64,000 bases of DNA from Chloroflexota bacterium (GTDB lineage Bacteria; Chloroflexota; Dehalococcoidia; UBA2979). Positions 1 through 8,555 of the stretch are shown here, piece by piece; the first letter of the stretch is position 1; the number at the start of each line of letters is the position of its first letter. Location: contig JAPONQ010000087.1 of assembly GCA_026713865.1 (NCBI GenBank), positions 57,594 through 121,593 of the forward strand. Direction: 5' to 3'. Made by a program: the position numbers and the translations under genes. The notes below the pieces were generated by a model. It was not told the DNA's origin, made no database searches, and saw only the letters and a program-made list of their open reading frames with translations.

Positions 1-1143
1 CCCGCGGCGACGGCGACGCCCACACCTGCGCCGACCCCGCTGGCGACCCCCGGGAGCCCGGAACCAACGGCGACGCCGCAGGCGACAGCCGCGACTTCTG
101 CGCCCGAGGCGACGCCCGAGGCGACGCCCGAGGCGACGCCCGAAGCGACGCCCGAGCCCGCTCCCGAGCCCGCTCCCGCGCCCGCAGCGGCGCCGGTCGT
201 GCTCGGCGGCCCCGAGACGGTGCCCGGGATCTCGCCGCTCGTCACACCGAACAGCGAGTTCTACCGGATCGACACCGCGCTCTCCGTACCGCGCATCGAC
301 AGCGCCCAGTGGCGGCTCCGGATCACCGGCATGGTCGACCGACCGGCGGAGTTCACCTTCGATGATCTCCTCGCCATGAACCTCCACGAAGAGTCGGTCA
401 CGCTCGCCTGCGTCTCCAACGACGTGGGCGGCAGACTCGTCGGCAACGCCTACTGGCGCGGCGTTCCGCTCCCCGCACTGCTGCGTGCGGCCGGGGTCCA
501 GGCCGGGGCGACGCAGGTCGTCGGACGTTCCCTCGACGGCTTCACGGTCGGATTCCCGACCGACGTCGCGCTGGACGGGCGTGAGTCGATGGTCGTCGTC
601 GGCATGAACGGCGAGCCCCTCCCGGCGGAGCACGGCTTCCCGGCTCGCCTGATCGTGCCGGGGCTGTACGGCTACGTCTCGGCGACGAAGTGGCTCGGCG
701 AGATCGAGCTCTCGACGCTCGAAGGCTTCGACGCCTACTGGGTGGTGCCGCGCCGGGGATGGGCGAAGCAGGGTCCGATCAAGCTCCAGTCGCGGATCGA
801 CGTCCCGAAGACGGGGCGGGCGCTTCGCGCGGGCGACGTCCGCGTCGCCGGCGTGGCCTGGGGCGGCCTCCGGGGAGTCAGCGGCGTGCAGCTGCGGGCG
901 ATCGCTCCGGGAGGCAGCGCGCCGTCGCCCGATGAGGGATGGATGGACGCGGTCCTGAGCGAGGAGCTCTCCGACAGCAGCTGGCGCCAGTGGGTCGTCG
1001 ACTGGCCGGCCACGGCCGGAAGCTACGCGCTCGAGGTGCGCGCGATCGATCGCAGCGGGCTCGTGCAGACGGCCGACGTCCGCTCCAAGTTCCCCGACGG
1101 GGCCACCGGGCACCACACGATCCGCGTCACCGTCAGCGCGTAA
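1..1143 (+). CDS. Molybdopterin-dependent oxidoreductase, sulfite oxidase family (5' end outside window)
   Basis: The frame is open from the first base, so the true start lies upstream and 380 residues are visible. Residues 1-65 are a Pro/Ala/Thr/Glu linker with repeated EATP units, suggesting an exported or membrane-anchored protein with its anchor upstream. Residues about 70-240 match the Oxidored_molyb fold; Cys137 in ACVSNDVGG is the expected molybdenum ligand. The C-terminal part, with GVAWGG and a terminal beta domain, resembles the Mo-co dimerisation domain. The family oxidises or reduces sulfur and related compounds through Moco; the substrate cannot be read from sequence. A GTG at 199 could be called as a start but would cut off the linker, so I treat the gene as partial. 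Confidence 0.85.
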   Translation, partial: PAATATPTPAPTPLATPGSPEPTATPQATAATSAPEATPEATPEATPEATPEPAPEPAPAPAAAPVVLGGPETVPGISPLVTPNSEFYRIDTALSVPRIDSAQWRLRITGMVDRPAEFTFDDLLAMNLHEESVTLACVSNDVGGRLVGNAYWRGVPLPALLRAAGVQAGATQVVGRSLDGFTVGFPTDVALDGRESMVVVGMNGEPLPAEHGFPARLIVPGLYGYVSATKWLGEIELSTLEGFDAYWVVPRRGWAKQGPIKLQSRIDVPKTGRALRAGDVRVAGVAWGGLRGVSGVQLRAIAPGGSAPSPDEGWMDAVLSEELSDSSWRQWVVDWPATAGSYALEVRAIDRSGLVQTADVRSKFPDGATGHHTIRVTVSA

Positions 1144-1299
1144 GAGGCGCGCCTCGGGCGGGCCGTGCGCGCTCGCGTCTCGGCCCGCGCTCGCGGGCCG
1201 ATGCCCGTAAGGCGGGACGGCGCGACGATTCCGGGGGCATGCCGCGAGCGCGAGGAACCGGCGCCGTCGGCGCGCATGCGCAGGCGCGGGGGAGCGGTG

Positions 1300-2235
1300 A
1301 TGGGCCCGTCGGGACGCGAGCCACTGGTGCGGGGCTTGCTCGCTCTCGCGGTCGCCGTGCTCCCGGCCGTGCTCGCCGTTCAGGTCGGCTGGTTCGGAGG
1401 AGCCGACGATGCGGCGGCCGCGCGCGAGGGCGGGGAGGGGACACCCGCCGCGCCGGTCGCCGACGCTCCCGGAGCGCCCCCGCCGGAGATGCTCGACGAG
1501 GCGATACTCGCCCTGCTCGCCACGATGGGCTCCGGCGGCTCCGACCTCTCCTACGCGCCCGACCGGCTGCCACCGGCGCTTCGTGCCTTCCTGCTGCAGA
1601 TGGGGGCCGACCTGCTGCTGGGCGTCGGCGTCGCGGAGGCGGCCGCTTCGGTCACGGTCGAGGCCGTCTTTCCCGGATCGCCCGCCGAGCGCAGCGGGCT
1701 CGCCCGGGGCGACGTGATCACGGCGCTCGATGGCGAGCCGGTCGCGGGCGCCGCCGGGCTGCGGGCCGCCGTCGAGGCGGTGGCGCCCGGGGCGACATAC
1801 GTGCTCACGCTTCGCCGCGCGGGCGCGGTGCAGACGGTCGAGGTCGCGAGGGAGCCACGATCGGTCGCCGACGCCTGGCGCGCCGAGCTGCTGAGGACGC
1901 TCGCCTTCGGGCTGCTGTTCGCCGACCGGCCGGGCGGGTCCGACTTCCCTCCCTCGCTGCTCGGCGAGCTGGTGGAGGAGACGCCGGACGGCCTGCGCGT
2001 CGTCGCCGTCGTGCCCGGATCGCCGGCGGAGCGCTCGGGGCTCCGACCGGGCGACTTGCTGGTCGCGATCGACGGCCGCCCGCTGTCGACGCTGGACGAC
2101 ATCCGAAGCGCGGCCTGGACTCTCGCGGCCGCCTCCGGGGAGATCGAGGTCAGCCTCGAGCGCAGCGGCGAGCCAGTGACGCTCGTCGTGCCCCTCCCCC
2201 TCGGCGCCACCTTCGGGCAGCCGAGCGAGCGGTAG
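1300..2235 (+). CDS. Membrane-anchored protein with two PDZ domains
   Basis: 311 residues. An N-terminal hydrophobic segment (about residues 8-27) is followed by an Ala/Pro/Glu-rich stretch and two PDZ domains. Each has the carboxylate-binding core PGSPAERSGL followed by GD and a DG turn, at about residues 105-195 and 225-305. No trypsin-like or zinc protease domain is fused, so this is a PDZ scaffold or regulator, not a DegP or RseP protease. I chose ATG 1300 because a GGGGGAG motif lies just upstream and the hydrophobic anchor follows. ATG 1276 in the same frame is possible; the far-upstream GTG at 1165 would add an Arg-rich tail. It follows the molybdoenzyme gene on the same strand with a gap of about 155 bp. 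Confidence 0.75.
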   Translation: MGPSGREPLVRGLLALAVAVLPAVLAVQVGWFGGADDAAAAREGGEGTPAAPVADAPGAPPPEMLDEAILALLATMGSGGSDLSYAPDRLPPALRAFLLQMGADLLLGVGVAEAAASVTVEAVFPGSPAERSGLARGDVITALDGEPVAGAAGLRAAVEAVAPGATYVLTLRRAGAVQTVEVAREPRSVADAWRAELLRTLAFGLLFADRPGGSDFPPSLLGELVEETPDGLRVVAVVPGSPAERSGLRPGDLLVAIDGRPLSTLDDIRSAAWTLAAASGEIEVSLERSGEPVTLVVPLPLGATFGQPSER

Positions 2236-2250
2236 GGCGCGCACGCCCGG

Positions 2251-2270
2251 GGCCCCGAGCGTCGGGGCTC
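2251..2270 (+). terminator. GC-rich hairpin after the PDZ gene
   Basis: GCCCCGA and TCGGGGC pair around a 3-nt loop 15 bases after the PDZ stop codon. There is no T tract, so this is only a possible transcription end between convergent genes. Confidence 0.3.
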
Positions 2271-2376
2271 CGCCGTCCGGAGTCGCGGCCGGTCTGCGGC
2301 GAGAGCGGCCGACGCGGAGGCAACCGATGGGCTCTCACTCCCCCCGGGGCGAGGGGGCGGCCAGCCCGGGACGTGC

Positions 2377-3645
2377 CTACGCGGCCATCGCCACCTGGCG
2401 CCGGAAGTTCCCGCGGAGGAGCACCTCCCGGAGGTCGCCGAGCCACAGCGCAGCCACGACGAAGATCGCGATCCAGAGCAGCGCCGGAATCAGCATCAGC
2501 GGGCGCACGCCCACGCTGTCGGCGAGCGCCCCGAAGCCGAGGTTCACCATCGCCATGTGGCCGGCGGCCATCATCGCGTAGATCGCCAGCACCCGCCCGC
2601 GCAGCGAGTCCGGCACGACTTCCTGCACGAGCACCTGCGAGATCGCCATGAAGGTCGCCTGCGTGCCGCCGGCCAGGACGGCGCCCAGCACCGCGACGGC
2701 GGGGGTGGTCGCCATCCCCATCACCAGCATCGCAACGCCGCTCCCGGCGCCGGTGACGGCCAGGGCGAAGCCGCGCGGCGCCTCGCCGTGCACCAGCGAG
2801 ATCGCGAACGTCCCGACGATCGCTCCCGCCCCCACGCCCATGACCATCGCACTGAAGGTCACGCTGCCGCCATCGAGATCGGTCGCCAGCCGGGGCAGCA
2901 GCGAGTTGAAGGCCATGGTGAACGAGCAGTGGAAGATGACGAGCCCGATCACGAGCCGCAGCCGCCGGTCATCCCAGACGTGGACGAAACCCCGCCCGAC
3001 ATCGGTGACCACGCCCCTGGTGCCGACGGCCACGTCTTCCAGGCGGGAGCGGTAGGCGATGCGGGCCATCGAGACGATGGCGACGCACAGCACTCCCGCC
3101 GAGAGCAGGAAGACCGATGCCGCCCCGAGCGTCGCGAGCAGCCCCCCGCCGAACAGCGGGCCCGCGAGACGGGAGCCGTGCACGGTGATGCCCCCGAGCG
3201 CGACGGCGTTCATCAGGTGCTCCCGCGGCACCAGGTTGGCGAGAAGGGCTCGCTGCGCCGGCATCGCCGCCGCCTGACCCCAGCCCTGGACCACGGCGAG
3301 CAGCACGACGTGCCAGACCTCCACGAGGCCCGTGAACGTCAGAAGCGCGAGCGCGAGCGAGCTCGCGAGCGAGACCAGGAGCGCCCCCAGCGCGAGCGCC
3401 CGGCGGTCGATGCGGTCGGCGACCGCGCCGGCGAAGGGGCCGACCACGACGAACTGGGCCGCCCCCGCGAAGAAGGTGAGGCCGACCGCGAAGGAGGAGC
3501 CCGAGAGCTCGAAAACGAGCCAGCTCTGCGCGAGCACGAGCGCCCAGCGCGAGGCGGAGGCGAAGAAGAAGCTCATGAAGAGGCGGCGGAAGTCCGCCGA
3601 CCGGAAGGCCGGCAGGCGTTCCAGGAGAGCCGACCGGCTGTTCAT
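2377..3645 (-). CDS. MFS transporter (MFS_3-like exporter)
   Basis: 422 residues with about twelve hydrophobic segments, starting at ATG 3645. The opening (short polar N-terminus, FRRLFMSFFFASASRWAL) and the loop GAVADRIDRRALALGALL between helices 2 and 3 are typical of the enterobactin-exporter-like MFS_3 group. A second MFS signature-like loop (VPDSLRGRVLAIYAMM) sits in the C-terminal half. It acts in the inner membrane, probably as an export system; the substrate is unknown. It is convergent with the PDZ gene and divergent from the binding-protein gene at 3777. Two relatives lie at 29.6 and 31.0 kb. Confidence 0.85.
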   Translation of the reverse strand: MNSRSALLERLPAFRSADFRRLFMSFFFASASRWALVLAQSWLVFELSGSSFAVGLTFFAGAAQFVVVGPFAGAVADRIDRRALALGALLVSLASSLALALLTFTGLVEVWHVVLLAVVQGWGQAAAMPAQRALLANLVPREHLMNAVALGGITVHGSRLAGPLFGGGLLATLGAASVFLLSAGVLCVAIVSMARIAYRSRLEDVAVGTRGVVTDVGRGFVHVWDDRRLRLVIGLVIFHCSFTMAFNSLLPRLATDLDGGSVTFSAMVMGVGAGAIVGTFAISLVHGEAPRGFALAVTGAGSGVAMLVMGMATTPAVAVLGAVLAGGTQATFMAISQVLVQEVVPDSLRGRVLAIYAMMAAGHMAMVNLGFGALADSVGVRPLMLIPALLWIAIFVVAALWLGDLREVLLRGNFRRQVAMAA

Positions 3646-3776
3646 CGCGCTAGCCTACCGCATCCCCCGCGCACCGAGCCCGGCGTCGCCCGGCGGCCGC
3701 GCCGCACCCCGCGCCGGACGCCGGTCCCGGCCTGGCCCCGTCGACCCGCCGACAGAGCGCTGCCGGGGGCGGCGCT

Positions 3777-5378
3777 ATGATGGCCGCGCAGCCGCGGGGG
3801 TCGTCCATGCCGAGCAGCCCGTCTCCGAGGAACCTCGTCTGGCCGGTGGACCGCGGCGGCGGCATACAGGCCACCTGGGATCCCGACCAGCCGCACATGG
3901 AGGGCTCGGCACAGCCGGCGCCCTACCACACGATCCACCTCCCCTACGAGCCCCTGACGACTCCCCGCATCGCCGCCGACGCCGACGGCGTCCTCTACCC
4001 GGTCGCCGCCTCGCTGCAGTCAAGGCTCGCCGCAGGCTGGGAATCGGCGGGCGGCGACCGCACGTGGACCTTCCGGCTACGGCCGGGCCTGCCGAGCCAC
4101 GCCGGCAACGAGCTCACGGCAGACGACGTGGTGTGGATGGTCGAGCGCGTCTTCGCGCTGCGCGGCGTCGGGCTCTGGCGCCTGAGGCGCCTCGCCGGGA
4201 TCAATGCCCCCTCCGACGTGGAGGCCCTCGACCGGCACACCGTGCGCGTCCGCCTGCGCGGCCCCAACCCGCAGTTCGCGGCCTACTTCGTCTTCGCGAC
4301 CGGGAACGTGGTGGACTCGGTGGAGGCCCGGCGGCATGCCACCGAGGAGGATCCCTGGGCGAGCGCGTGGCTCTCCGCGAACGCCTGCGGCTTCGGCCAG
4401 TTCAGCGTGGTGCGGCACGACGACGACGAGATCGAGTACGCGGCCCGGGCCGAGCACTGGATGGGGCGTCCCGGGGTCGATTCGATCGTGCAGGTCGGCG
4501 TCGACAGCCGCTCCGAGGCGCTCAACATGCTGACCTCGGGTGAGGCCAACATGGCGCTCGGCCTCTACCCGGAGGAGCTCCTTCGCTTCGAGGGCCGCCC
4601 CGAGTTCACGACGCGCCGCGTGCGGGCCAACCACTCCACGCTGGAGTTCAACTGGTCCGAGCCGCCGTTCGACGACCGGAAGGTGCGCCAGGCCGTCTGC
4701 TACGCCCTCCCCTACGACCTCATCATCGACCGCGTCTACGCGGGCCGCGCCCGGCGCAGCCACAGCCCGATCTGCTCCACCTCGGAGCTCCATACCGCCG
4801 AGTTCGATCCCTACCGCTACGACCTGGAGCGCGCCCGCACGCTGATGCGGGAGAGCGGCCACCCCGACGGCTTCGACACGGAGCTCTGGGTGAAGGCCTC
4901 GTACGAATGCCTGCGCCTCGCGCACATCGTCCGCGACGCCCTGGCGCCGATCGGGATCGGGGTCGACGTGCGCCTGGACACGCGTCTCCCCTTCGGGACC
5001 AAGGTGCCGATGTGGGTCAAGGAGGAGTGCAGCCACGCCCTCTACGAGCCGATGTACGACGTCGCTCACGACTACGACCCGCCGCTCGGGATGTGGGGCG
5101 GGAAGATCAACGTCGACCGCGAGTGGAGCAGCCGGATCCGCGCCATCCACTCCGCGGACTCCCGGGAGCAGCCCCGGATCTACCGGGAGATCCAGCGCGA
5201 CCTCATGGAGTTCGCGGCCTGCGCCCACATCGCCGAGATCGAGACCGGCTGGGTCTTCCGCGCCGATGTCGACCCCTGGGCGCTCGACCCCGCCTTCCTC
5301 GGCGCCGCGACGACCGTGTGGTCGGCGCACCGCCCCATACTCGGGCTGCGCGAGCTCGAGGACGAGTACGAGTGGTAG
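3777..5378 (+). CDS. Family 5 extracellular solute-binding-like protein without signal peptide
   Basis: 533 residues matching the SBP_bac_5 (DppA/OppA-like) fold. Seen are GDRTWTFRLRPGLPSHAG near residue 95, LTADDVVW just after it, and DDRKVRQAVCYALPYDLII near residue 300. Normally such proteins bind peptides, opines or other oligomers in the periplasm and deliver them to an ABC permease. Here the N-terminus is polar, with no signal peptide or lipobox, and no permease or ATPase gene is nearby. Either it works in the cytoplasm or the transport role has been lost. ATG 3777 is the first start in frame; ATG 3807 is also possible. A similar signal-less protein is at 39797. Confidence 0.85.
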   Translation: MMAAQPRGSSMPSSPSPRNLVWPVDRGGGIQATWDPDQPHMEGSAQPAPYHTIHLPYEPLTTPRIAADADGVLYPVAASLQSRLAAGWESAGGDRTWTFRLRPGLPSHAGNELTADDVVWMVERVFALRGVGLWRLRRLAGINAPSDVEALDRHTVRVRLRGPNPQFAAYFVFATGNVVDSVEARRHATEEDPWASAWLSANACGFGQFSVVRHDDDEIEYAARAEHWMGRPGVDSIVQVGVDSRSEALNMLTSGEANMALGLYPEELLRFEGRPEFTTRRVRANHSTLEFNWSEPPFDDRKVRQAVCYALPYDLIIDRVYAGRARRSHSPICSTSELHTAEFDPYRYDLERARTLMRESGHPDGFDTELWVKASYECLRLAHIVRDALAPIGIGVDVRLDTRLPFGTKVPMWVKEECSHALYEPMYDVAHDYDPPLGMWGGKINVDREWSSRIRAIHSADSREQPRIYREIQRDLMEFAACAHIAEIETGWVFRADVDPWALDPAFLGAATTVWSAHRPILGLRELEDEYEW

Positions 5379-5381
5379 CGG

Positions 5382-5403
5382 CCCCCGCCGCTCCGGGCGG
5401 GGG
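5382..5403. terminator. Hairpin between convergent genes
   Basis: CCCCCGCC and GGCGGGGG form an 8-bp stem with a 6-nt loop in the 30-bp gap between the stop codons of the binding-protein gene and the minus-strand redoxin gene. It could serve both strands; no T tract is present. Confidence 0.5.
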
Positions 5404-5408
5404 ATCGG

Positions 5409-6494
5409 TCACTCGCGAATCGGCCGATGGAGCCGGAAGCCGCGCCGGGCGATCGCCTGGGCGATGGGACCGTACTCCGGGCCCATCGGATCCATGCTTC
5501 TCATCCGCATGGTCCCGCGCTGGATCATGATGTCGCCCGGGGCGAGCTCGGTTGCGCTCTCGAAGTGCCGCGCCGCCGCCTCACCGCGCCCCTGCTCCCA
5601 CAGCCACTGTCCGAGCGCGAACTCGGCGCGCGCCCGCTGCTCCCCGGCCGCCGGCAGCCGCTCCCTGACGAGCTCGCGCGCCCGCTCCTCCGAGGAGAGC
5701 GCCGGCGCCTGGCCGCGGGCCCAGGCGCGCACGCGCTCGAGGTAGGCCTCCGGATCGACCCCGACGAGCTTCGCCGCGCGCGGGTTCATCACGGCGACGT
5801 CGTTCGGACGGGCGATCCGACCCTGCTCGTCGATCCAGACGATCGTTGGGACGTTGAACATGTTGTAGAGCTCGGGCACACGGTGGTGCGCGTCGACGAC
5901 CAACGGGTAGCTCGCCCCGGCCGCCTCGATCCAGGGCAGCGCGTCGGCCAGGTTCCGGTCGACCATCACGCCGAAGACCGTGAACGGGAGCGCCTCCTGC
6001 TCGGCCAGCTGGTGGTGGAGCTCCTGCCACACGGGCAGGTCCTCGCGGCAGCCTCACCAGGAGGAGTGCACGGTCAGGACCACCTTGGCGCCCCGGTGGT
6101 CGGAGATCCGGTGCAGCCTCCCGGCCGCGTCGGGGAGCTCGACGTCGGGCGCCTCGAGGCGTGCCAGCGGCGCGGTCCGCTCGGCGGCGGAGGCGCCGAG
6201 GGCCGCCGCCCGCTCGGCGAGGTCGAGAGCGAGCGGGCGCCCGAGCGCCTGCGCCAGCGCCGCCAGGTCGAGGCCGTCGCCGGAGGCGAGCGCCGCGGCG
6301 TCGGGAACCGGGACGCAGAGGGCGCCGCGGCAGAGCCCCTCGGTTTCGAGCCGCCAGCCGAGATCGCGCGCGACGTCGTCGGCCGAGAGGTGCACCGACT
6401 CCCCGTCGACGGTCGCCGCGACCCGCACCTCGCGGGGGGAGGGGCCGCCGCCCTCCGTGTCCAGAAGCGTGAGGGTCTCGACGCGGCTCGCCAT
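5409..6494 (-). CDS. Thioredoxin-fold redoxin, probable selenoprotein (in-frame TGA, Sec147)
   Basis: The frame runs from ATG 6494, preceded by GGGGAGGAG, to the stop at 5409 and is broken only by a TGA at 6056-6054. Both halves are in the same frame, and the TGA lies exactly at the redoxin active site: VLTVHSSW, then TGA, then GCREDLPVWQEL. Read as selenocysteine the protein has 361 residues with Sec147 and Cys149. Thioredoxin-fold hallmarks continue after it: FGVMVDR, the cis-Pro segment FNVPTIVWIDEQGRI, and a TPR-like C-terminus (about 275-345). Residues 1-110 form an N-terminal domain with LCRGALCVPVP that I do not recognise. Redoxins reduce peroxides or disulfides, and Cys-to-Sec swaps are well known in this superfamily. 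Alternatives are a nonsense mutation or a sequencing error. No sel genes are in the window. Confidence 0.75.
6024..6056 (-). promoter_or_regulatory. Possible bacterial SECIS hairpin directly after the UGA
   Basis: Read on the minus strand, CUGCC (3-7 nt after UGA) pairs with GGCAG (26-30 nt after). Above it GCG pairs with CGU and GG with CC, with a bulged A on the 5' side and a GU bulge on the 3' side, leaving a 5-nt ACCUG loop. Bacterial SelB-dependent recoding needs a hairpin just downstream of UGA. This loop begins about 14 nt after UGA, rather close compared with E. coli fdhF, so the structure is only suggestive. Confidence 0.4.
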
Positions 6495-6675
6495 CGGATC
6501 GCTCCTCCCCGCCGCCGCGCGGCGGCTCGCCCGGGCGGTCCCGATGGTAGCCGCTCGGCCGGGATCCGGCCCTGACCCTTACGTGCGCCAGAGAGTGGCA
6601 ACGGATCATTTTGCTCTGGTAGTGTGCCCCCCCCCACCACGCCCGTGGTGAGTTGAGTGACGGGAGGGCACGCAG

Positions 6676-8418
6676 ATGAAGGAGTGGATAACGGGCCGGC
6701 CGATCTCGAGGCGAAGCCTCCTGCGAAGCGGCGCGCTCGGCGGGCTCGGGCTCGCCACGGCGGCGGTGATCGGCTGCGGCGACGACGACGACGACGACGC
6801 ACCCACCACCACGGCCCCGGCCGCGACAGCCGCGCCCGCGGCCACGGCGGCCGCCGCGGCCACGGCGGCTCCGGCCGCGACAGCGGCGGCAGCGCCGACC
6901 GCGGCCGCCACGACGGCGGCGGCGGCTCCGGCTCCGGCCAAGACGGCGACCATGCGCTTCGCCGCGAGCAACCCGATCCCGACGCTGAGCCCCAACTCGA
7001 CGGCCGCCAGCGAGTCCGACCTGCACGCGATCTACGACGCGCTCACGCGCCAGCACGCGAACGACACCGGCGGCTCGATCGACCCCGGCCTCGCCGAGAG
7101 CTGGGAGACGCCGACCGGCGACGGCCGGACGTGGATCTTCAACCTGCGTGAGGCGGAGTGGTCGGACGGCACGCCGTTCACCGCCGAGGACGTGGCCTGG
7201 GTCCACGACTTCTACAAGGACCCGGAGAGCCAGTCGCGACTGATCTCGCGCGTCGGCACCTACGAGTCCTCGAAGGTGATCGACGACCGCACGATCGAGA
7301 TCACGACCAACTTCGACCCGATCTTCCCGAAGCGCGAGGGGATCGTCTTCATCCTCCCCAAGCACATCTTCACGGATGCGTCGATCGAAGCCGAGGCCTT
7401 CATGGGGGCGACGCCGGTCAGCACCGGCGCCTACCTCGGGACGAACTTCCAGCAGGGCCAGCGGGTCGACCTGGTGCAGTCGCCGTCGACCTGGCACACG
7501 AACGGCGGGTTCAACAAGGTCGAGTACAACTGGCTCGCCGAGACCACGACGCGGCTCGCGGCGTTCGAGACCGGGGAAATCGACTTCATGCTCGGTGTGC
7601 CCGACATCGACACCGAGCGCGTCCGCGGCTTCTCGAATGTGACCGTCGGCGGCTCGCCGGGCAACACCAACCGGGCGTGGGACTTCGCCAACATGCCCGA
7701 CCGGGATCCGTCCCCGACCAACGACCCGCGCGTGCGGGCCGCGCTCAACCACGCGCTGGACCGCGAGGGCATCATCCACGTGGCGTACGCCGGAAACGGC
7801 GTGCCCGCGAAGGACCAGCTTCTCGCGCAGGCGGTCTTCGGCCACCAGCCCGACTGGCCGGCGCCGGCCTACGACCCGGATCTCGCGCGGCGGTACCTCG
7901 CCGACGCCGGCTTCCCGAACGGGACCCGGATCTCGATCGACGCCCAGATCCTGATCGCACCGTCGCTCAAGCCGACGCTCGAGGCGACGATCGGGCTCTG
8001 GCAGGACGTCGGCGTCGAGTCGGACGTGCGCACCATCGAGGTCAACGTCTGGCGCGACCGGCTCTACGGCCGCGCGACCGAGGGGCGGCCCGGCGCCTTC
8101 CTGATGGGATGGTCGTCGTTCCTCTACGAGGGGGCGCTCGCCCTGCAGTGGCACGAGAGCTCGAACCCGTACGGGCTCTGGAACAACCCGGAGTTCGACC
8201 GGCTCTTCGAGGCCGTCAACAAGGAGGTCGACGGCGAGCAGCGCTTCCAGCTCTACCGGGAGCTGATGACGACGGAGCGCGTGGAGAACGGCGGACCGTC
8301 GGCCTTCATGAACGGGTCGGACAGCACCATCGCCTGGTACAACACGGTGCTCGACAACTCGTCCTACCGGCCGTGGCTGACGCCGACGATCTTCTTCTCG
8401 GAGGTGTCGCCGGCGTAA
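6676..8418 (+). CDS. ABC transporter substrate-binding lipoprotein, family 5
   Basis: 580 residues. The N-terminus has a twin-arginine-like motif (SRRSLLRSGALGG), a hydrophobic stretch and a lipobox ending VIGC, followed by a run of Asp and an Ala/Thr/Pro linker up to about residue 92. The rest is the SBP_bac_5 fold: DGRTWIFNLREAEWSDGTPF, FTAEDVAWVHDFY, and DPRVRAALNHALDREGII near residue 355. It would be exported, anchored to the cell surface and bind a peptide-like or other oligomeric solute. No permease or ATPase gene is adjacent. The linker type is common in Chloroflexota lipoproteins. It is divergent from the redoxin gene and followed by a strong terminator, so it is probably transcribed alone. 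Confidence 0.9.
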   Translation: MKEWITGRPISRRSLLRSGALGGLGLATAAVIGCGDDDDDDAPTTTAPAATAAPAATAAAAATAAPAATAAAAPTAAATTAAAAPAPAKTATMRFAASNPIPTLSPNSTAASESDLHAIYDALTRQHANDTGGSIDPGLAESWETPTGDGRTWIFNLREAEWSDGTPFTAEDVAWVHDFYKDPESQSRLISRVGTYESSKVIDDRTIEITTNFDPIFPKREGIVFILPKHIFTDASIEAEAFMGATPVSTGAYLGTNFQQGQRVDLVQSPSTWHTNGGFNKVEYNWLAETTTRLAAFETGEIDFMLGVPDIDTERVRGFSNVTVGGSPGNTNRAWDFANMPDRDPSPTNDPRVRAALNHALDREGIIHVAYAGNGVPAKDQLLAQAVFGHQPDWPAPAYDPDLARRYLADAGFPNGTRISIDAQILIAPSLKPTLEATIGLWQDVGVESDVRTIEVNVWRDRLYGRATEGRPGAFLMGWSSFLYEGALALQWHESSNPYGLWNNPEFDRLFEAVNKEVDGEQRFQLYRELMTTERVENGGPSAFMNGSDSTIAWYNTVLDNSSYRPWLTPTIFFSEVSPA

Positions 8419-8443
8419 AGGGACCCGACGCGCCACGATCGCA

Positions 8444-8480
8444 GGAAGGCCCGGGCCGGTCGCCCGGGCCTTCCCTTTCT
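8444..8480 (+). terminator. Rho-independent terminator
   Basis: A perfect 13-bp stem (8444-8456 with 8462-8474), loop CGGTC, then CTTTCT. It lies 26 bases after the stop of the binding-protein gene and is the clearest intrinsic terminator in the window. Confidence 0.85.
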
Positions 8481-8555
8481 GCGGGCCGCGCCGGAGCGGA
8501 CCGCGCCCCTCCCGGGGCGACGGCGAGGGTGCCTCGAATCGAGAGGGGGCGAGCG

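Noticed and set aside
939..2651. Long Arg/Gly/Ala-rich open frame on the plus strand
   Set aside because: It overlaps the molybdoenzyme and PDZ genes in another frame and has the biased composition of a GC-rich shadow.
5409..6032. Separate gene calls for the two halves around the TGA
   Set aside because: Both halves are in the same frame and together form one redoxin fold with the motif at the junction; the downstream half has no good start signal.
6676..7000. Alanine/threonine repeats as a microsatellite
   Set aside because: They encode the linker of a lipoprotein and have mixed codons, so they are protein-level low complexity.
5581..8436. Very long minus-strand frame across the redoxin and binding-protein genes
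   Set aside because: Its composition is Arg/Pro/Gly-rich, without domains; it mirrors the real genes.
7158..8555. Open frame upstream of the ASL-like start
   Set aside because: It is a shadow of the binding-protein gene; the terminator at 8444 and the ribosome site before 8556 support a later start.
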